DNA of 53,835 nucleotides from JBCBKU01 sp038521345 (GTDB lineage Bacteria; Pseudomonadota; Alphaproteobacteria; Rhodobacterales; Rhodobacteraceae), in assembly GCA_038521345.1 (NCBI GenBank), contig JBCBKU010000019.1, positions 1 to 53,835 on the forward strand. Reading direction: 5' to 3'. Of this stretch, positions 33,236 to 41,297 are shown one piece after another; positions within the stretch are counted from its first letter, which is position 1; each line of letters opens with the position of its first letter. The notes under the pieces were generated by a model, which searched no databases, was not told where the DNA came from, and worked only from the letters and a program-made list of their open reading frames with translations. A program made the position numbers and the translations under genes.

Positions 33236-33280
33236 TGACCGGGCTGGAGCGTTCCGGCCCGGTCATCCCATCCCATTTTT
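33236..33280 (+). terminator. Hairpin terminator after flagellin
   Basis: TGACCGGGC (33236-33244) pairs perfectly with GCCCGGTCA (33257-33265), and the 12-base loop can extend the stem (GGA/TCC). A T5 run follows 10 bases later (33276-33280), so termination is probably partial and could let some readthrough reach flaF-flbT. Confidence 0.65.
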
Positions 33281-33298
33281 CAGCTAGGACGATCCACC

Positions 33299-33676
33299 GT
33301 GAACGCACCAGAACTAGCTCATCGTGCCTATGCCGGCGCACGTGGACCCGTCACAACTTCCCGCGGGATAGAGTACAAGGCCTTCGCTAAAATCACGCGC
33401 GAACTGCGCGACGCCGAGACAGTAGGCGCGCCAGGGTTCGCGCGACTGGCGTCCGCTGTGCATGCGAACCGGCGACTTTGGACACTCCTCGCAGCAGATG
33501 TGTCAGACCGCCAGAATGGTCTTCCAGAAGCGCTTCGAGCTCGGATTTTCTTCCTGAACGAGTTCACTCAGCACGAGTCGCGCAAAGTGTTGCGCAGGGA
33601 AGCAACCTGTGCCGCACTAATCGATATCAATGCCGCAGTCATGCAAGGGCTGCGCCCTGAGGCTGGCGCCCCATGA
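33299..33676 (+). CDS. flaF: Flagellar biosynthesis regulator FlaF
   Basis: A 125-residue FlaF, which with FlbT governs flagellin synthesis in alphaproteobacteria (in Caulobacter FlaF is needed for flagellin translation or secretion). The conserved features are the start APELAHRAYAG, the block RGIEYKAFAKITRELRDAE, and the WTLLAADVSD and LRARIFFLNEFTQHESRKVL segments. The start is GTG at 33299. The stop overlaps the flbT start (ATGA), which couples the two proteins' synthesis. Confidence 0.9.
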   Translation: MNAPELAHRAYAGARGPVTTSRGIEYKAFAKITRELRDAETVGAPGFARLASAVHANRRLWTLLAADVSDRQNGLPEALRARIFFLNEFTQHESRKVLRREATCAALIDINAAVMQGLRPEAGAP

Positions 33677-34077
33677 GCGGCCTGGTCTTGAAATTGGCAC
33701 CCAAGGAACGGGTGCTTGTGAATGGCGCGGTCATCGAAAATGGTGATCGAAGAAGTCGCTTGTCGATCGTTACTCCAGACGCGAAGATTTTGCGGTTGAA
33801 GGACGCCATTCACCCGAACGATGCGAACACACCGGTCAAGCGGGTTTGCTATATCGCGCAGCTTATCTTATCCGGCGATGCCGACGGCGATGAGGCCCGC
33901 CCGCAATTGCTGCGCGGGATCGAACAGCTTAGCCAGGTGTTCAAGGACACCGACAGTCGCGAGCATTTGGCAGAGGCCACGGAGCATGTCGTGACCGGGG
34001 CGTTCTATAAAGCTTTGAAGTCGCTTCGCGCCATGATCGATCGCGAGGAGCGGCTTCTGGCCGCAGCCCGACTGTGA
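33673..34077 (+). CDS. flbT: Flagellin mRNA regulator FlbT
   Basis: A 134-residue FlbT. The N-terminus GLVLKLAPKERVLVNGAVIE is the signature of the family, followed by SIVTPDAKILRLKDAIHP and the helical part FYKALKSLRAMIDREERLL. In Caulobacter FlbT binds the flagellin mRNA leader and promotes its decay when the hook is incomplete. The position two genes behind flagellin fits this. It overlaps flaF by 4 bases and its own stop overlaps the GTG of the DUF1217 gene. Confidence 0.93.
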   Translation: MSGLVLKLAPKERVLVNGAVIENGDRRSRLSIVTPDAKILRLKDAIHPNDANTPVKRVCYIAQLILSGDADGDEARPQLLRGIEQLSQVFKDTDSREHLAEATEHVVTGAFYKALKSLRAMIDREERLLAAARL

Positions 34078-34886
34078 CCTATCAGCCTGTGGTTCCAGTC
34101 GGAGGCATCGCGGGCTGGGCATTCCTTCAGCGGACGCGGGAAAACCAGCAGGAGGCTTTCGACAACTCGGTATCGATCTCGCGCGCCGTTTCTGATTTCG
34201 AAGCTCGGATCGGGCAGATCAGCACCGCCGAAGACCTCGTCTCGGATCGCCGTCTGCTTTCCGTTGCTCTCGGAGCATTCGGCTTATCCGACGACATCGA
34301 CAGCCGCTTCTTCATCCGGAGCGTTCTGGAAAGCGACTCGCTAGATCCGGGTTCTCTCGCCAACCGACTGTCCGACAAGCGTTATCTTGCGCTCTCCGAA
34401 GCTTTTGGTTTCGGAACGTTCGATACACCAAGAACGGTCTTGTCGACCTTTCCAGCCGAAATCACGTCCCGGTTCAAGGAGCGCGAATTCGAGGTCGCGC
34501 TTGGAAACCAATCTGAAAGCATGCGCGCTGCCGCGGGATTTGGTCGCGAACTCGCATCGCTCACCGAAGATGTGCAAAGCGAGGAGGCACTTTGGTTCAG
34601 CGTTATGGCGAACCCTGCTCTCCGTGTCGTGTTCGAGGGTGGACTGGCCCTCCCCTCGTCAATCGGATCGCTGGACGTCGACAGGCAGCGCACGTTGTTC
34701 GAGGACAAGGCGGCAGCACTCTTTGGAGATGCAACGGTCAGCCAGTTCCTGGATCCCGAAGCACAAGAAGACTTGGTCCGGCGATATCTGGCCCAAAGCG
34801 AAATCGAGGCAGGACCAAGCGGGTCTGTCAGAGGGTCCGCGGCATTGGCGCTTCTCCAAGCCTCGCCGATCCTGCCGCTCGCCTAG
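34074..34886 (+). CDS. DUF1217 family flagellar-cluster protein
   Basis: A 270-residue protein of the DUF1217 type, a family found in alphaproteobacterial flagellar clusters with no settled function. Recognisable segments are AGWAFLQRTRENQQEAF, LVSDRRLLSVALGAFGL, FFIRSVLESDS and RYLALSEAFGFG. It has no signal peptide or membrane helix and looks mainly alpha-helical, so it could be an export substrate or a cytoplasmic helper. GTG start overlapping the flbT stop (GTGA): translation is coupled to flbT, which hints at a role in filament assembly control. It converges with fliI after a 39-base gap. Confidence 0.75.
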   Translation: MTYQPVVPVGGIAGWAFLQRTRENQQEAFDNSVSISRAVSDFEARIGQISTAEDLVSDRRLLSVALGAFGLSDDIDSRFFIRSVLESDSLDPGSLANRLSDKRYLALSEAFGFGTFDTPRTVLSTFPAEITSRFKEREFEVALGNQSESMRAAAGFGRELASLTEDVQSEEALWFSVMANPALRVVFEGGLALPSSIGSLDVDRQRTLFEDKAAALFGDATVSQFLDPEAQEDLVRRYLAQSEIEAGPSGSVRGSAALALLQASPILPLA

Positions 34887-34925
34887 ACTGGAACTTGGTC
34901 TCTTCGCCGCCGAGGCGTCCCGCGT

Positions 34926-36275
34926 TCATGCAGCACCTGGATCTTGGAGGGCGTGGCGCAAAGCGACGAAACTCGCTTCGGTGCTGACCGTCTCGGGCCG
35001 GCCGGCAAACGCATCCAGCGCCGGCCAGCAGGCAACCGCACGATCCGTGATCGGATCTGCTCCGGGCGTATATAGACCAGCTCGAACCATCAACTCGGCC
35101 TTCTCGTAAGCCCCAAGAAGCTTGCGAGTCTCATTGATCAAAGCGATTTCTTCTGGGCTCGCCGCATCGGGCAAACTGCGGGAAACGGATCTGACGAGAT
35201 CGACCGCCGGATATCGCCCGGTCTCTGCAACCTCTCGGGACAGAACCACATGGCCGTCCAGCACACCACGCACGAGATCGGCAAGTGGCTCGTCCATATC
35301 CGAACCGGCGACAAGTACCGAAAATATGGCGGTGATGTCACCCTGGACATCCGTTCCTGTTCCCGCCCTTTCGCACAATGCGGTCACCAGCCCTGCGGTC
35401 GAGGCAGGATATCCTCGTGCGGGAACACCCTCACCCGCGGCGACGGCCACCTCGCGATGCGCCTCTGCAAAGCGCGTTACGGAATCGGCCAGGAACAGCA
35501 CGTGCCGACCTTGATCCCGGAAGTGCTCGGCAATCGTCATGGCGGTCCAAGCACAGCGGCGGCGAACCAGAGCAGGCTGATCAGACGTCGCGGCGACAAC
35601 CACGGTTCGTCTAAGTCCGTCCGGACCAAGGATCCGCTCCACGAATTCGCGAACCTCTCGGCCGCGTTCCCCAATCAGCGCGATGACCACGACATCTGCC
35701 TGCACGTTCGTCGCAAAACGCGCAACGAGGGTCGTCTTGCCGACCCCGGAGCCCGCAAACAGACCCAGTCGTTGGCCACGCACAAGTGGCAAGAGCGTGT
35801 TGAAGACAGACATGCCAGTTTCGAGCCGAGGCCCAAGCAAACGGCGGTTGATCGGGCTCGGCGCCGGCGCCAGCAAGGTACGATCCACCAATCCGGGGCG
35901 AAGTGGACGCTCATCAAAGGGCGCGCCGTTGGCATCAAGAACGCGTCCTATCCAGCTGTCGTCCGGAGCCAATTGTGTCGGACCCTGCAACTGCATCCGC
36001 GCGCCAAGCGACAGTCCATCTGCTGAACCTTCAAGCACCACGCGAACAAGTTCGCCCTCAAGTCCAACAATCTCTCCGGGTTTTGGCGGATCTCGCTCAC
36101 AATAAGCCGATACGCGATCACCAACACAGGCAACACGCGAAAGCCCGGATACCCAAATACAATCCGATGCAATTGTCGCGATGCGACCAAGTGCATGTCG
36201 CGTTGCCGTCCGCTTCACAGCAGAGCAAAGATAGTCGATGCCAGTTGGCGGCAGGGGGCGATATCCGGTTTCCAC
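34926..36275 (-). CDS. fliI: Flagellar protein export ATPase FliI
   Basis: A 449-residue F1-beta-like ATPase at the base of the flagellar exporter. The Walker A motif is GLFAGSGVGKTTLVARFA, the DELSEED-region equivalent GERGREVREFVE and the Walker B segment VLFLADSVTRFAEAHREVA are conserved, and PARGYPASTAGLV is typical of type III ATPases. It energises substrate unfolding and chaperone release. The start given is GTG at 36275; no strong ribosome site is visible and a later start in the variable N-terminus cannot be excluded. It is alone on the minus strand here, divergent from flgB by 61 bases. Confidence 0.96.
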   Translation of the reverse strand: METGYRPLPPTGIDYLCSAVKRTATRHALGRIATIASDCIWVSGLSRVACVGDRVSAYCERDPPKPGEIVGLEGELVRVVLEGSADGLSLGARMQLQGPTQLAPDDSWIGRVLDANGAPFDERPLRPGLVDRTLLAPAPSPINRRLLGPRLETGMSVFNTLLPLVRGQRLGLFAGSGVGKTTLVARFATNVQADVVVIALIGERGREVREFVERILGPDGLRRTVVVAATSDQPALVRRRCAWTAMTIAEHFRDQGRHVLFLADSVTRFAEAHREVAVAAGEGVPARGYPASTAGLVTALCERAGTGTDVQGDITAIFSVLVAGSDMDEPLADLVRGVLDGHVVLSREVAETGRYPAVDLVRSVSRSLPDAASPEEIALINETRKLLGAYEKAELMVRAGLYTPGADPITDRAVACWPALDAFAGRPETVSTEASFVALRHALQDPGAA

Positions 36276-36336
36276 ACACCGTTTCTAAACGAATCGAGGT
36301 TAAGCCGGGCTTTATCGGATCGAGGGAGAAGCCCCG

Positions 36337-36723
36337 ATGTTACAGTCACTTGACGTGCTGCGTCTTGCCAAAGGCCTTGGCGAACATGCCATGTTCCACC
36401 AGAAGGTGGTTGCTGAAAACGTGGCGCAATCCGACACGCCGAATTATCGCGCGCGGGATGTCTCTTCGTTTCGAGACATGATGTCACCCGATCCTGGCAC
36501 GCCGCTGCGCAATACGCGCCCCGGTCATCAGGGCGGCCACGACGCGATCCCCCGCATGGATGCCTTTGTTGATCTATCAGCCGAGGCAGCACCGAACGGC
36601 AATTCTGTGTCGATCGAAGCCGAAATGGTCAAATCGACTGAGGCGCGCCGCCAGTTCGACCTTTCCCTCGCCGTCTATCGCAGCTCGCTTGATATCCTGC
36701 GGTCGGCGCTGCGCGCGCGATAA
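36337..36723 (+). CDS. flgB: Flagellar basal-body rod protein FlgB
   Basis: A 128-residue proximal rod protein. The rod-family signature HQKVVAENVAQSDTPNYRARD is near the N-terminus, and the C-terminal helix VSIEAEMVKSTEARRQFDLS lies before a coil ending in SSLDILRSALRAR. GGGAG precedes the ATG. It opens the rightward block flgB-flgC-fliE-fliQ-flgF-flgG-flgA-flgH and is followed by flgC after 18 bases. Confidence 0.93.
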   Translation: MLQSLDVLRLAKGLGEHAMFHQKVVAENVAQSDTPNYRARDVSSFRDMMSPDPGTPLRNTRPGHQGGHDAIPRMDAFVDLSAEAAPNGNSVSIEAEMVKSTEARRQFDLSLAVYRSSLDILRSALRAR

Positions 36724-36741
36724 TCGGTTCGGAGTGCGCTG

Positions 36742-37140
36742 ATGTCCGTTCATCTGTTTCGCGACGCACTTGATATCTCGGCCAGTGCCATGAGGGCGCA
36801 GGGCGAACGACTTCGACAAATCTCGGAAAACGTCGCGAATGCCGATACACCCGGGTACCGGCGCAAGCAGGCCTCCTTCGAAACGGTCCTCGATAGCGGA
36901 GTGCCCACGGGAACCGTGGTTCGCGGGCCAGTTGCGCTGGATCAGCGTGAGCTCCAGCGGATCTACGACCCCGGCCATCCGTTGGCCGATGCGGAAGGAT
37001 ACTATGACGGATCGAATGTCGACCTCGTAGTCGAAATCGCCGACGCCCGCGAGGCCCAGCGGAGCTATGAAGCCAATCTTAGGATGTTCGACCAAGTGCG
37101 GCAAATGTCGCGCGGAATTCTCGACATTCTCAGACGTTAG
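36742..37140 (+). CDS. flgC: Flagellar basal-body rod protein FlgC
   Basis: A 132-residue rod protein with the family start ALDISASAMRAQGERLRQIS and the motif ENVANADTPGYRRKQASFE, the middle VVRGPVALDQRELQRIYDPG typical of FlgC, and the C-terminal coil SNVDLVVEIADAREAQRSYE. It forms the part of the rod above FlgB and FliE and is exported before the hook. The ATG follows GGAGTG. fliE begins 12 bases after its stop. Confidence 0.93.
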   Translation: MSVHLFRDALDISASAMRAQGERLRQISENVANADTPGYRRKQASFETVLDSGVPTGTVVRGPVALDQRELQRIYDPGHPLADAEGYYDGSNVDLVVEIADAREAQRSYEANLRMFDQVRQMSRGILDILRR

Positions 37141-37151
37141 AAGGGTTAAAG

Positions 37152-37448
37152 ATGGATATTTCAAAGTCGTTGGCGGCCCAGACATACGCAGCCAGCAAAG
37201 CCGCCGCCGAACCGAATTCAGCGGGTCTAGGCCAACAGACGGGTGCCGGTTTTGCAAGAATGGCAACCGACTTCGCGACGATGCTTCAGGAAAACGAAGC
37301 GACGACCAAGGCGGCGTTGACCGGAGATGCCGACCCGCTCTCACTTGTGCAGGCTCTGGCCGAATCCCAGCTTGCTGTTGAGGCCGCTGTCTCTGTGCGA
37401 GACCGGGTTGTTGAAGCCTATCAGGAAATTCTACGGATGCCGGTGTGA
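37152..37448 (+). CDS. fliE: Flagellar hook-basal body complex protein FliE
   Basis: A 98-residue FliE, the junction between the MS ring/export gate and the rod. The C-terminal part carries the family signature LVQALAESQLAVEAAVSVRD and VVEAYQEILRMPV; the N-terminal half is Ala/Thr-rich and variable. Position between flgC and fliQ is the usual one in alphaproteobacteria. Confidence 0.92.
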   Translation: MDISKSLAAQTYAASKAAAEPNSAGLGQQTGAGFARMATDFATMLQENEATTKAALTGDADPLSLVQALAESQLAVEAAVSVRDRVVEAYQEILRMPV

Positions 37449-37451
37449 TCT

Positions 37452-37718
37452 ATGGGCGAGGCCGTTTTCTTTGACACATTGCGGCAAGGGCTTTGGATTT
37501 CGGCACTGATGTCGGCCCCGATCCTTGGCTCTGCCCTCGCGACGGGTCTGATCATCGGGCTCTTGCAGGCGCTGACGTCTATTCAAGAGATGACGCTGAC
37601 CTTTGTTCCCAAATTGCTGGTAATGGGGGCCGTTTTCTGGGTTTCGATGAGTTATATGACGCAACTTCTCGTGAATTTCTGGGCGCGCGACCTGATCCCA
37701 CGGATCGCGGGAGGCTGA
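37452..37718 (+). CDS. fliQ: Flagellar export gate protein FliQ
   Basis: An 88-residue membrane protein with two hydrophobic helices (about 16-38 and 52-75) and the family motifs LATGLIIGLLQALTSIQEMT and VPKLLVMGAVFWVSM. FliQ, with FliP and FliR, forms the helical export gate core. ATG at 37452, 3 bases after the fliE stop; flgF follows after 3 bases. Confidence 0.95.
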   Translation: MGEAVFFDTLRQGLWISALMSAPILGSALATGLIIGLLQALTSIQEMTLTFVPKLLVMGAVFWVSMSYMTQLLVNFWARDLIPRIAGG

Positions 37719-37721
37719 GCA

Positions 37722-38441
37722 ATGGACAATGCAGGTTACACGACCCTTTCGCGGCAATCCGGCCTTCTAAAGGAAGTCGCAGCAATCGCGCACAATCTGG
37801 CCAACATGTCGACAACAGGGTTTCGTCGAGAGGGGCTCATCTTTTCGGAATTCATCCGCGATACGGGCAATGGCGGACCCACTCTTTCGATGGCTTCGGG
37901 GGGCGTACGCGCCACAAGTTATTTGCAGGGAGGGCTGAACGGAACAGGGCGCTCTCTGGATATCGCCATTGAAGGTGACGGCTTCTTTCTAATCGCAACG
38001 CCCGATGGTGATGCTCTAACTCGGGCCGGAAATTTCGTGCTTACGGAAGCGGGCGAATTGACCGCCCCCGATGGTGCACCGCTTCTGGACTTGGGCGGTG
38101 CGCCGATCGTCTTGGCGCCGAACGCCAGCGCAATTTCCATCGGCGCCGACGGTACTGTGACAGCCGAGGGTCTTCCTGTTGCGCAGATCGGCCTTTGGTC
38201 ACCTGCCGATCCAACGTCGTTGAGTCGGGCAGACGGGGTACGTTTTCTGGTGCCCGACGGCGCCATTCCTGCCGAAGCTCCAGGGCGCATCCTGCAAGGC
38301 TTTCTTGAAGAATCGAATGTTGATCCTGTTGGGGAAGTGACCCGGATGATCGAAGTGCAGAGGGCCTACGAGTTGGGTCAGGGTCTTCTGGACAGGGAAG
38401 ATGAACGGATCCGGAATGTCGTCCGAACATTGGGCCAGTAA
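37722..38441 (+). CDS. flgF: Flagellar basal-body rod protein FlgF
   Basis: A 239-residue proximal rod protein of the FlgF/FlgG type. N-terminal SGLLKEVAAIAHNLANMSTTGFRREG is the rod signature; the beta domain contains LDIAIEGDGFFLIATPDGDA and TRAGNFVLTEAGELTAPDG; the C-terminal ESNVDPVGEVTRMIEVQRAYE is the coiled end. Shorter than the adjacent FlgG and lacking the FlgG-type ending, so FlgF is preferred. Cotranscribed with flgG, 24 bases downstream. Confidence 0.92.
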   Translation: MDNAGYTTLSRQSGLLKEVAAIAHNLANMSTTGFRREGLIFSEFIRDTGNGGPTLSMASGGVRATSYLQGGLNGTGRSLDIAIEGDGFFLIATPDGDALTRAGNFVLTEAGELTAPDGAPLLDLGGAPIVLAPNASAISIGADGTVTAEGLPVAQIGLWSPADPTSLSRADGVRFLVPDGAIPAEAPGRILQGFLEESNVDPVGEVTRMIEVQRAYELGQGLLDREDERIRNVVRTLGQ

Positions 38442-38465
38442 CGCAAACCAAGGGGCACGTAGGTT

Positions 38466-39251
38466 ATGAAAGCTCTTGAGATAGCCGCCACCGGTATGAG
38501 CGCGCAGCAGATGCGCGTGGACGTAATCTCCAACAATCTCGCGAACATGAGCACGACCGGCTACAATACGCGCCGGGCGGATTTCTCAGATTTGTTGTAC
38601 CAACAATTGGCTCGTCCAGGCACCGTGACGGCCGCCGATGGAACCACATTGCCGACCGGTGTTCAGATCGGCCTTGGCGTGCGCCCTTCGGCAACAACGG
38701 TCACTTTCCTTCAAGGCTCACTCTCGGCCACGAACGCCGACTTGGATGTCGCGATTGAAGGCCAGGGATTTATTGAGGTTGGACTGCCATCGGGCGCCTC
38801 GGCCTATACCCGCGACGGCGGGCTCAAACTGTCCGCCAATGGTCAGGTGGTTACATCGGACGGTTTCCCGATTGTACCAGACATCACTGTCCCGGAGGAC
38901 GCGCGGTCAGTCACGATAAATGCAAACGGCGAAGTCTACGCTTACTTCGACGATCGGATCGCTGCCGAACTTCTCGGTCAGATGACGCTGGCCGGCTTCG
39001 CCAATCCGCAGGGATTGGAAGCCATTGGATCAAACCTCTTTCTGCAAAGCAGTGCGTCGGGTCAGCCTTTCGTGGCCGCGCCCGGAACCCAAGGGCTCGG
39101 CACCGTTCGGCAAGGCTTCCTCGAGGAAAGCAGTGTCGATGCGGTGAAGGAAATTACGGACTTGATCGAGGCGCAGCGTGGATATGAGTTGAACGCCAAG
39201 GTCATCACCGCCGCCGACCAGATGCTTGGCGCGACGACCCAGTTGCGTTGA
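38466..39251 (+). CDS. flgG: Flagellar basal-body rod protein FlgG (distal rod)
   Basis: A 261-residue distal rod protein of canonical length. It starts ALEIAATGMSAQQMRVDVIS with NNLANMSTTGYNTRRADF, has the middle LDVAIEGQGFIEVGLPSG and AYTRDGGLKLSANGQVVTSD, and ends with LEESSVDAVKEITDLIEAQR then GYELNAKVITAADQM, the usual FlgG C-terminus. The stop overlaps the flgA ATG (TGATG). Confidence 0.95.
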   Translation: MKALEIAATGMSAQQMRVDVISNNLANMSTTGYNTRRADFSDLLYQQLARPGTVTAADGTTLPTGVQIGLGVRPSATTVTFLQGSLSATNADLDVAIEGQGFIEVGLPSGASAYTRDGGLKLSANGQVVTSDGFPIVPDITVPEDARSVTINANGEVYAYFDDRIAAELLGQMTLAGFANPQGLEAIGSNLFLQSSASGQPFVAAPGTQGLGTVRQGFLEESSVDAVKEITDLIEAQRGYELNAKVITAADQMLGATTQLR

Positions 39252-39676
39252 TGCGTCTGGGTATCGCACTGATGACGGCGGCCGCAACCGTCGCACCGGT
39301 TGCCGGCGAAACCGTGGTTGCGGCGCGCACGTTGCCGAGCCACCACGTTGTTCTTGACGAGGATCTCCACACGATCCCAAGTGACGTTCCCGGTACATTG
39401 CACGATCCTGCGCAAGCAATCGGAATGGAAACGCGTCGGGTGATCTACCGAGGTCAGCCGTTGCGCCACGAAATCTTGACGAAAGCGACCGTTGTCGAGC
39501 GCAACGCGCGCGTCACGCTGCTCTATGTCGAGGGTTCGCTGACGATCACAAGCGAAGGGCGCGCACTCGACCGCGGCGGCGCCGGCGACCGAATTCGCGC
39601 AATGAATCTGGGATCAAGGACGACGGTGGTTGGCGAGATTCGCGGCGACAGGACCGTTCTCGTGAACGGCAACTGA
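39251..39676 (+). CDS. flgA: Flagellar basal body P-ring formation protein FlgA
   Basis: A 141-residue periplasmic chaperone for P-ring assembly. It begins with a signal peptide (LGIALMTAAATVAPVAG) and has the SAF-domain pattern: VVVAARTLPSHHVVLDEDLH, AIGMETRRVIYRGQPLRHEI, VVERNARVTLLYVEGSLTIT and SRTTVVGEIRGDRTVLVNG. It is shorter than the E. coli protein (219 residues), keeping only the C-terminal SAF part, as is usual in Rhodobacterales. The ATG overlaps the flgG stop. The P-ring protein FlgI is not in the window. Confidence 0.9.
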   Translation: MRLGIALMTAAATVAPVAGETVVAARTLPSHHVVLDEDLHTIPSDVPGTLHDPAQAIGMETRRVIYRGQPLRHEILTKATVVERNARVTLLYVEGSLTITSEGRALDRGGAGDRIRAMNLGSRTTVVGEIRGDRTVLVNGN

Positions 39677-39687
39677 TCGGAGGCAAG

Positions 39688-40422
39688 ATGGCCCGAAACT
39701 CAGCGACACTTATCGGCTCGATGCTTGCACTAGTCGCCTGCACGGATCTCTCTGAAGTTGGCAAGGTGCCTGCCATGACCCCGATCCAGTCTGGGATCGA
39801 GCACCAAGCAATGCTGACTCCCGCACCGCAGAATGTGGCAGCGGATCATCCGGACAATCTTTCCGCCGCATCTCTATGGAGCGGAGGGCGCCAGTCCCTG
39901 CTCGGGGACCGCCGAGCCAGCGAACGCGGAGATATCCTTACCGTCGTTATCGAGATCGACGACAGGGCAGAGTTTCAGAACTCAACTTCGCGGGGCCGAA
40001 CGGGCACAGAGAGCTTGTCGATCCCCCAGCTATTCGGCATTCCGCAGCGCCTCGATGACCGCCTGCCTCAAGGTGCAAGCGGCACGAATCCCGTGTCGAC
40101 GAATTCGTCTTCAAACGCGACGGGAAATGGAAGCGTTCAAAGAAACGAACGCCTTACGCTCCGGATCGCGGCCACGGTGGTGGATATGCTTCAAAACGGC
40201 GTGTTGCAGATACAGGGTTCGCAGGAGGTTCGTGTCAATTTCGAAGTCAGGGAGCTTCTTGTTAGCGGCTATGTCCGGCCCGAGGACATCTCGCGCCAGA
40301 ACGAGATCACCTATGACAAGATTGCCTCCGCTCGGGTCTCGTACGGAGGCCGAGGCCAAATAACTGACGTTCAACAACCGCGCTACGGACAGCAGATCGC
40401 CGACATTGTGTTGCCGTTCTGA
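39688..40422 (+). CDS. flgH: Flagellar L-ring protein FlgH (lipoprotein)
   Basis: A 244-residue outer-membrane L-ring protein. Signal with lipobox LVAC (C18) shows lipidation. Family segments: SLWSGGRQSLLGDRRASERG, DILTVVIEIDDRAEFQNSTS, LQIQGSQEVRVNFEVRELLV, GYVRPEDISRQNEITYDKIA and ARVSYGGRGQITDVQQPRYG, ending QQIADIVLPF. GGAGGC precedes the ATG. It follows flgA after 11 bases. Confidence 0.95.
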   Translation: MARNSATLIGSMLALVACTDLSEVGKVPAMTPIQSGIEHQAMLTPAPQNVAADHPDNLSAASLWSGGRQSLLGDRRASERGDILTVVIEIDDRAEFQNSTSRGRTGTESLSIPQLFGIPQRLDDRLPQGASGTNPVSTNSSSNATGNGSVQRNERLTLRIAATVVDMLQNGVLQIQGSQEVRVNFEVRELLVSGYVRPEDISRQNEITYDKIASARVSYGGRGQITDVQQPRYGQQIADIVLPF

Positions 40423-40446
40423 ATCTGGAAAGAGAGATCTCGCTCG

Positions 40447-40917
40447 ATGAAGGTCATAATACCACTTGTTCTCGCCGCTGCTGGAACTCTCGCCGGCGCC
40501 GGGATTGGGCTGGTTCTGGCGCCCGAGCCTGAACTCGAGACGGAGGAAGTCGGCGAGGGGAAAACGGAGACCGGCCCGGACGAGGACGAAGCCGGGCTCG
40601 AATATGTCGCGCTTGGCAATCAATTCGTTGTTCCGATCGTAAGGGATGGTCGCGTCTCCGCGCTCGTTGTCTTGGCGATCTCGCTCGAGGTCGAAGCCGG
40701 AACCGGCGCGGATGTTTTTGCTCGAGAGCCGCGCGTCCGCGACAGCCTTCTTGCTGTTCTTTTCGAACACGCAAACGCCGGGGGATTTGACGGCACATTC
40801 ACCCAAAGCCGAGCCATGAGGACACTAAGAACCGCATTGCGTGAGGCAGCTAGGAGTACAGTCGGTGACATGGTTCGCGACGCTCTGATCACCGAAATCG
40901 TCCGGCAAGAGTATTAG
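40447..40917 (+). CDS. FliL-like flagellar basal-body-associated protein (second copy)
   Basis: A 156-residue single-span membrane protein: N-terminal anchor (IIPLVLAAAGTLAGAGIGLVL), an acidic linker (PEPELETEEVGEGKTE) and a periplasmic domain in which REPRVRDSLLAVLFEHANAG and the ending VGDMVRDALITEIVRQEY match the FliL C-terminal fold. FliL forms a ring round the stator and supports torque. A more canonical FliL is at 49808-50284, so this is a divergent second FliL. It is the last gene of the flgB block and its TAG overlaps the stop of the convergent FliJ-like gene. Confidence 0.75.
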   Translation: MKVIIPLVLAAAGTLAGAGIGLVLAPEPELETEEVGEGKTETGPDEDEAGLEYVALGNQFVVPIVRDGRVSALVVLAISLEVEAGTGADVFAREPRVRDSLLAVLFEHANAGGFDGTFTQSRAMRTLRTALREAARSTVGDMVRDALITEIVRQEY

Positions 40918-41297
40918 CGGTTCTGACGCCGTCGCACGTGGCGGGCTGCAGCCTTCAGAATTTCTTCGACCGCTTCAGCCTGTGCGGATGCTCGATGCGT
41001 TGTGACAGCGAGCCGGACGCGTCTGGCGCGAAGGGCGGCCTCTTTCATGCGTGCTTCCTTGACTCTTTCGGAGACGTAGCTCTCCCAATGTCGGGGGCCG
41101 GACGAAAGCCGGGCAGTGTTGCCCAAGGTCCCAATGGCATTGGACCACGCCAGTCGCTCTTCGAGCAGGCGATCGATTCTGTGTTTAAGGTCTTCGATTT
41201 GTGCATCGAGCCGCGCCAACTCGGCCACGCATTTCTGCCGGCGCAGATCGGTCAATGTCGCGAGCCTTCGGGCATCGGTTAGAGTGTCACGCGCCAT
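40914..41297 (-). CDS. FliJ-like coiled-coil flagellar export protein
   Basis: A 127-residue, almost fully helical and charged protein (LATLTDLRRQKCVAELARLD, AQIEDLKHRIDRLLEERLAW, VSERVKEARMKEAALRARRV). Length, coiled-coil pattern and position directly behind flhB fit FliJ, the export-gate and ATPase coupling stalk. The similarity is structural rather than in clear motifs, so the name is provisional. The ATG at 41297 lies 11 bases inside the end of flhB; the longer frame to 41450 has no support. Confidence 0.6.
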   Translation of the reverse strand: MARDTLTDARRLATLTDLRRQKCVAELARLDAQIEDLKHRIDRLLEERLAWSNAIGTLGNTARLSSGPRHWESYVSERVKEARMKEAALRARRVRLAVTTHRASAQAEAVEEILKAAARHVRRRQNR

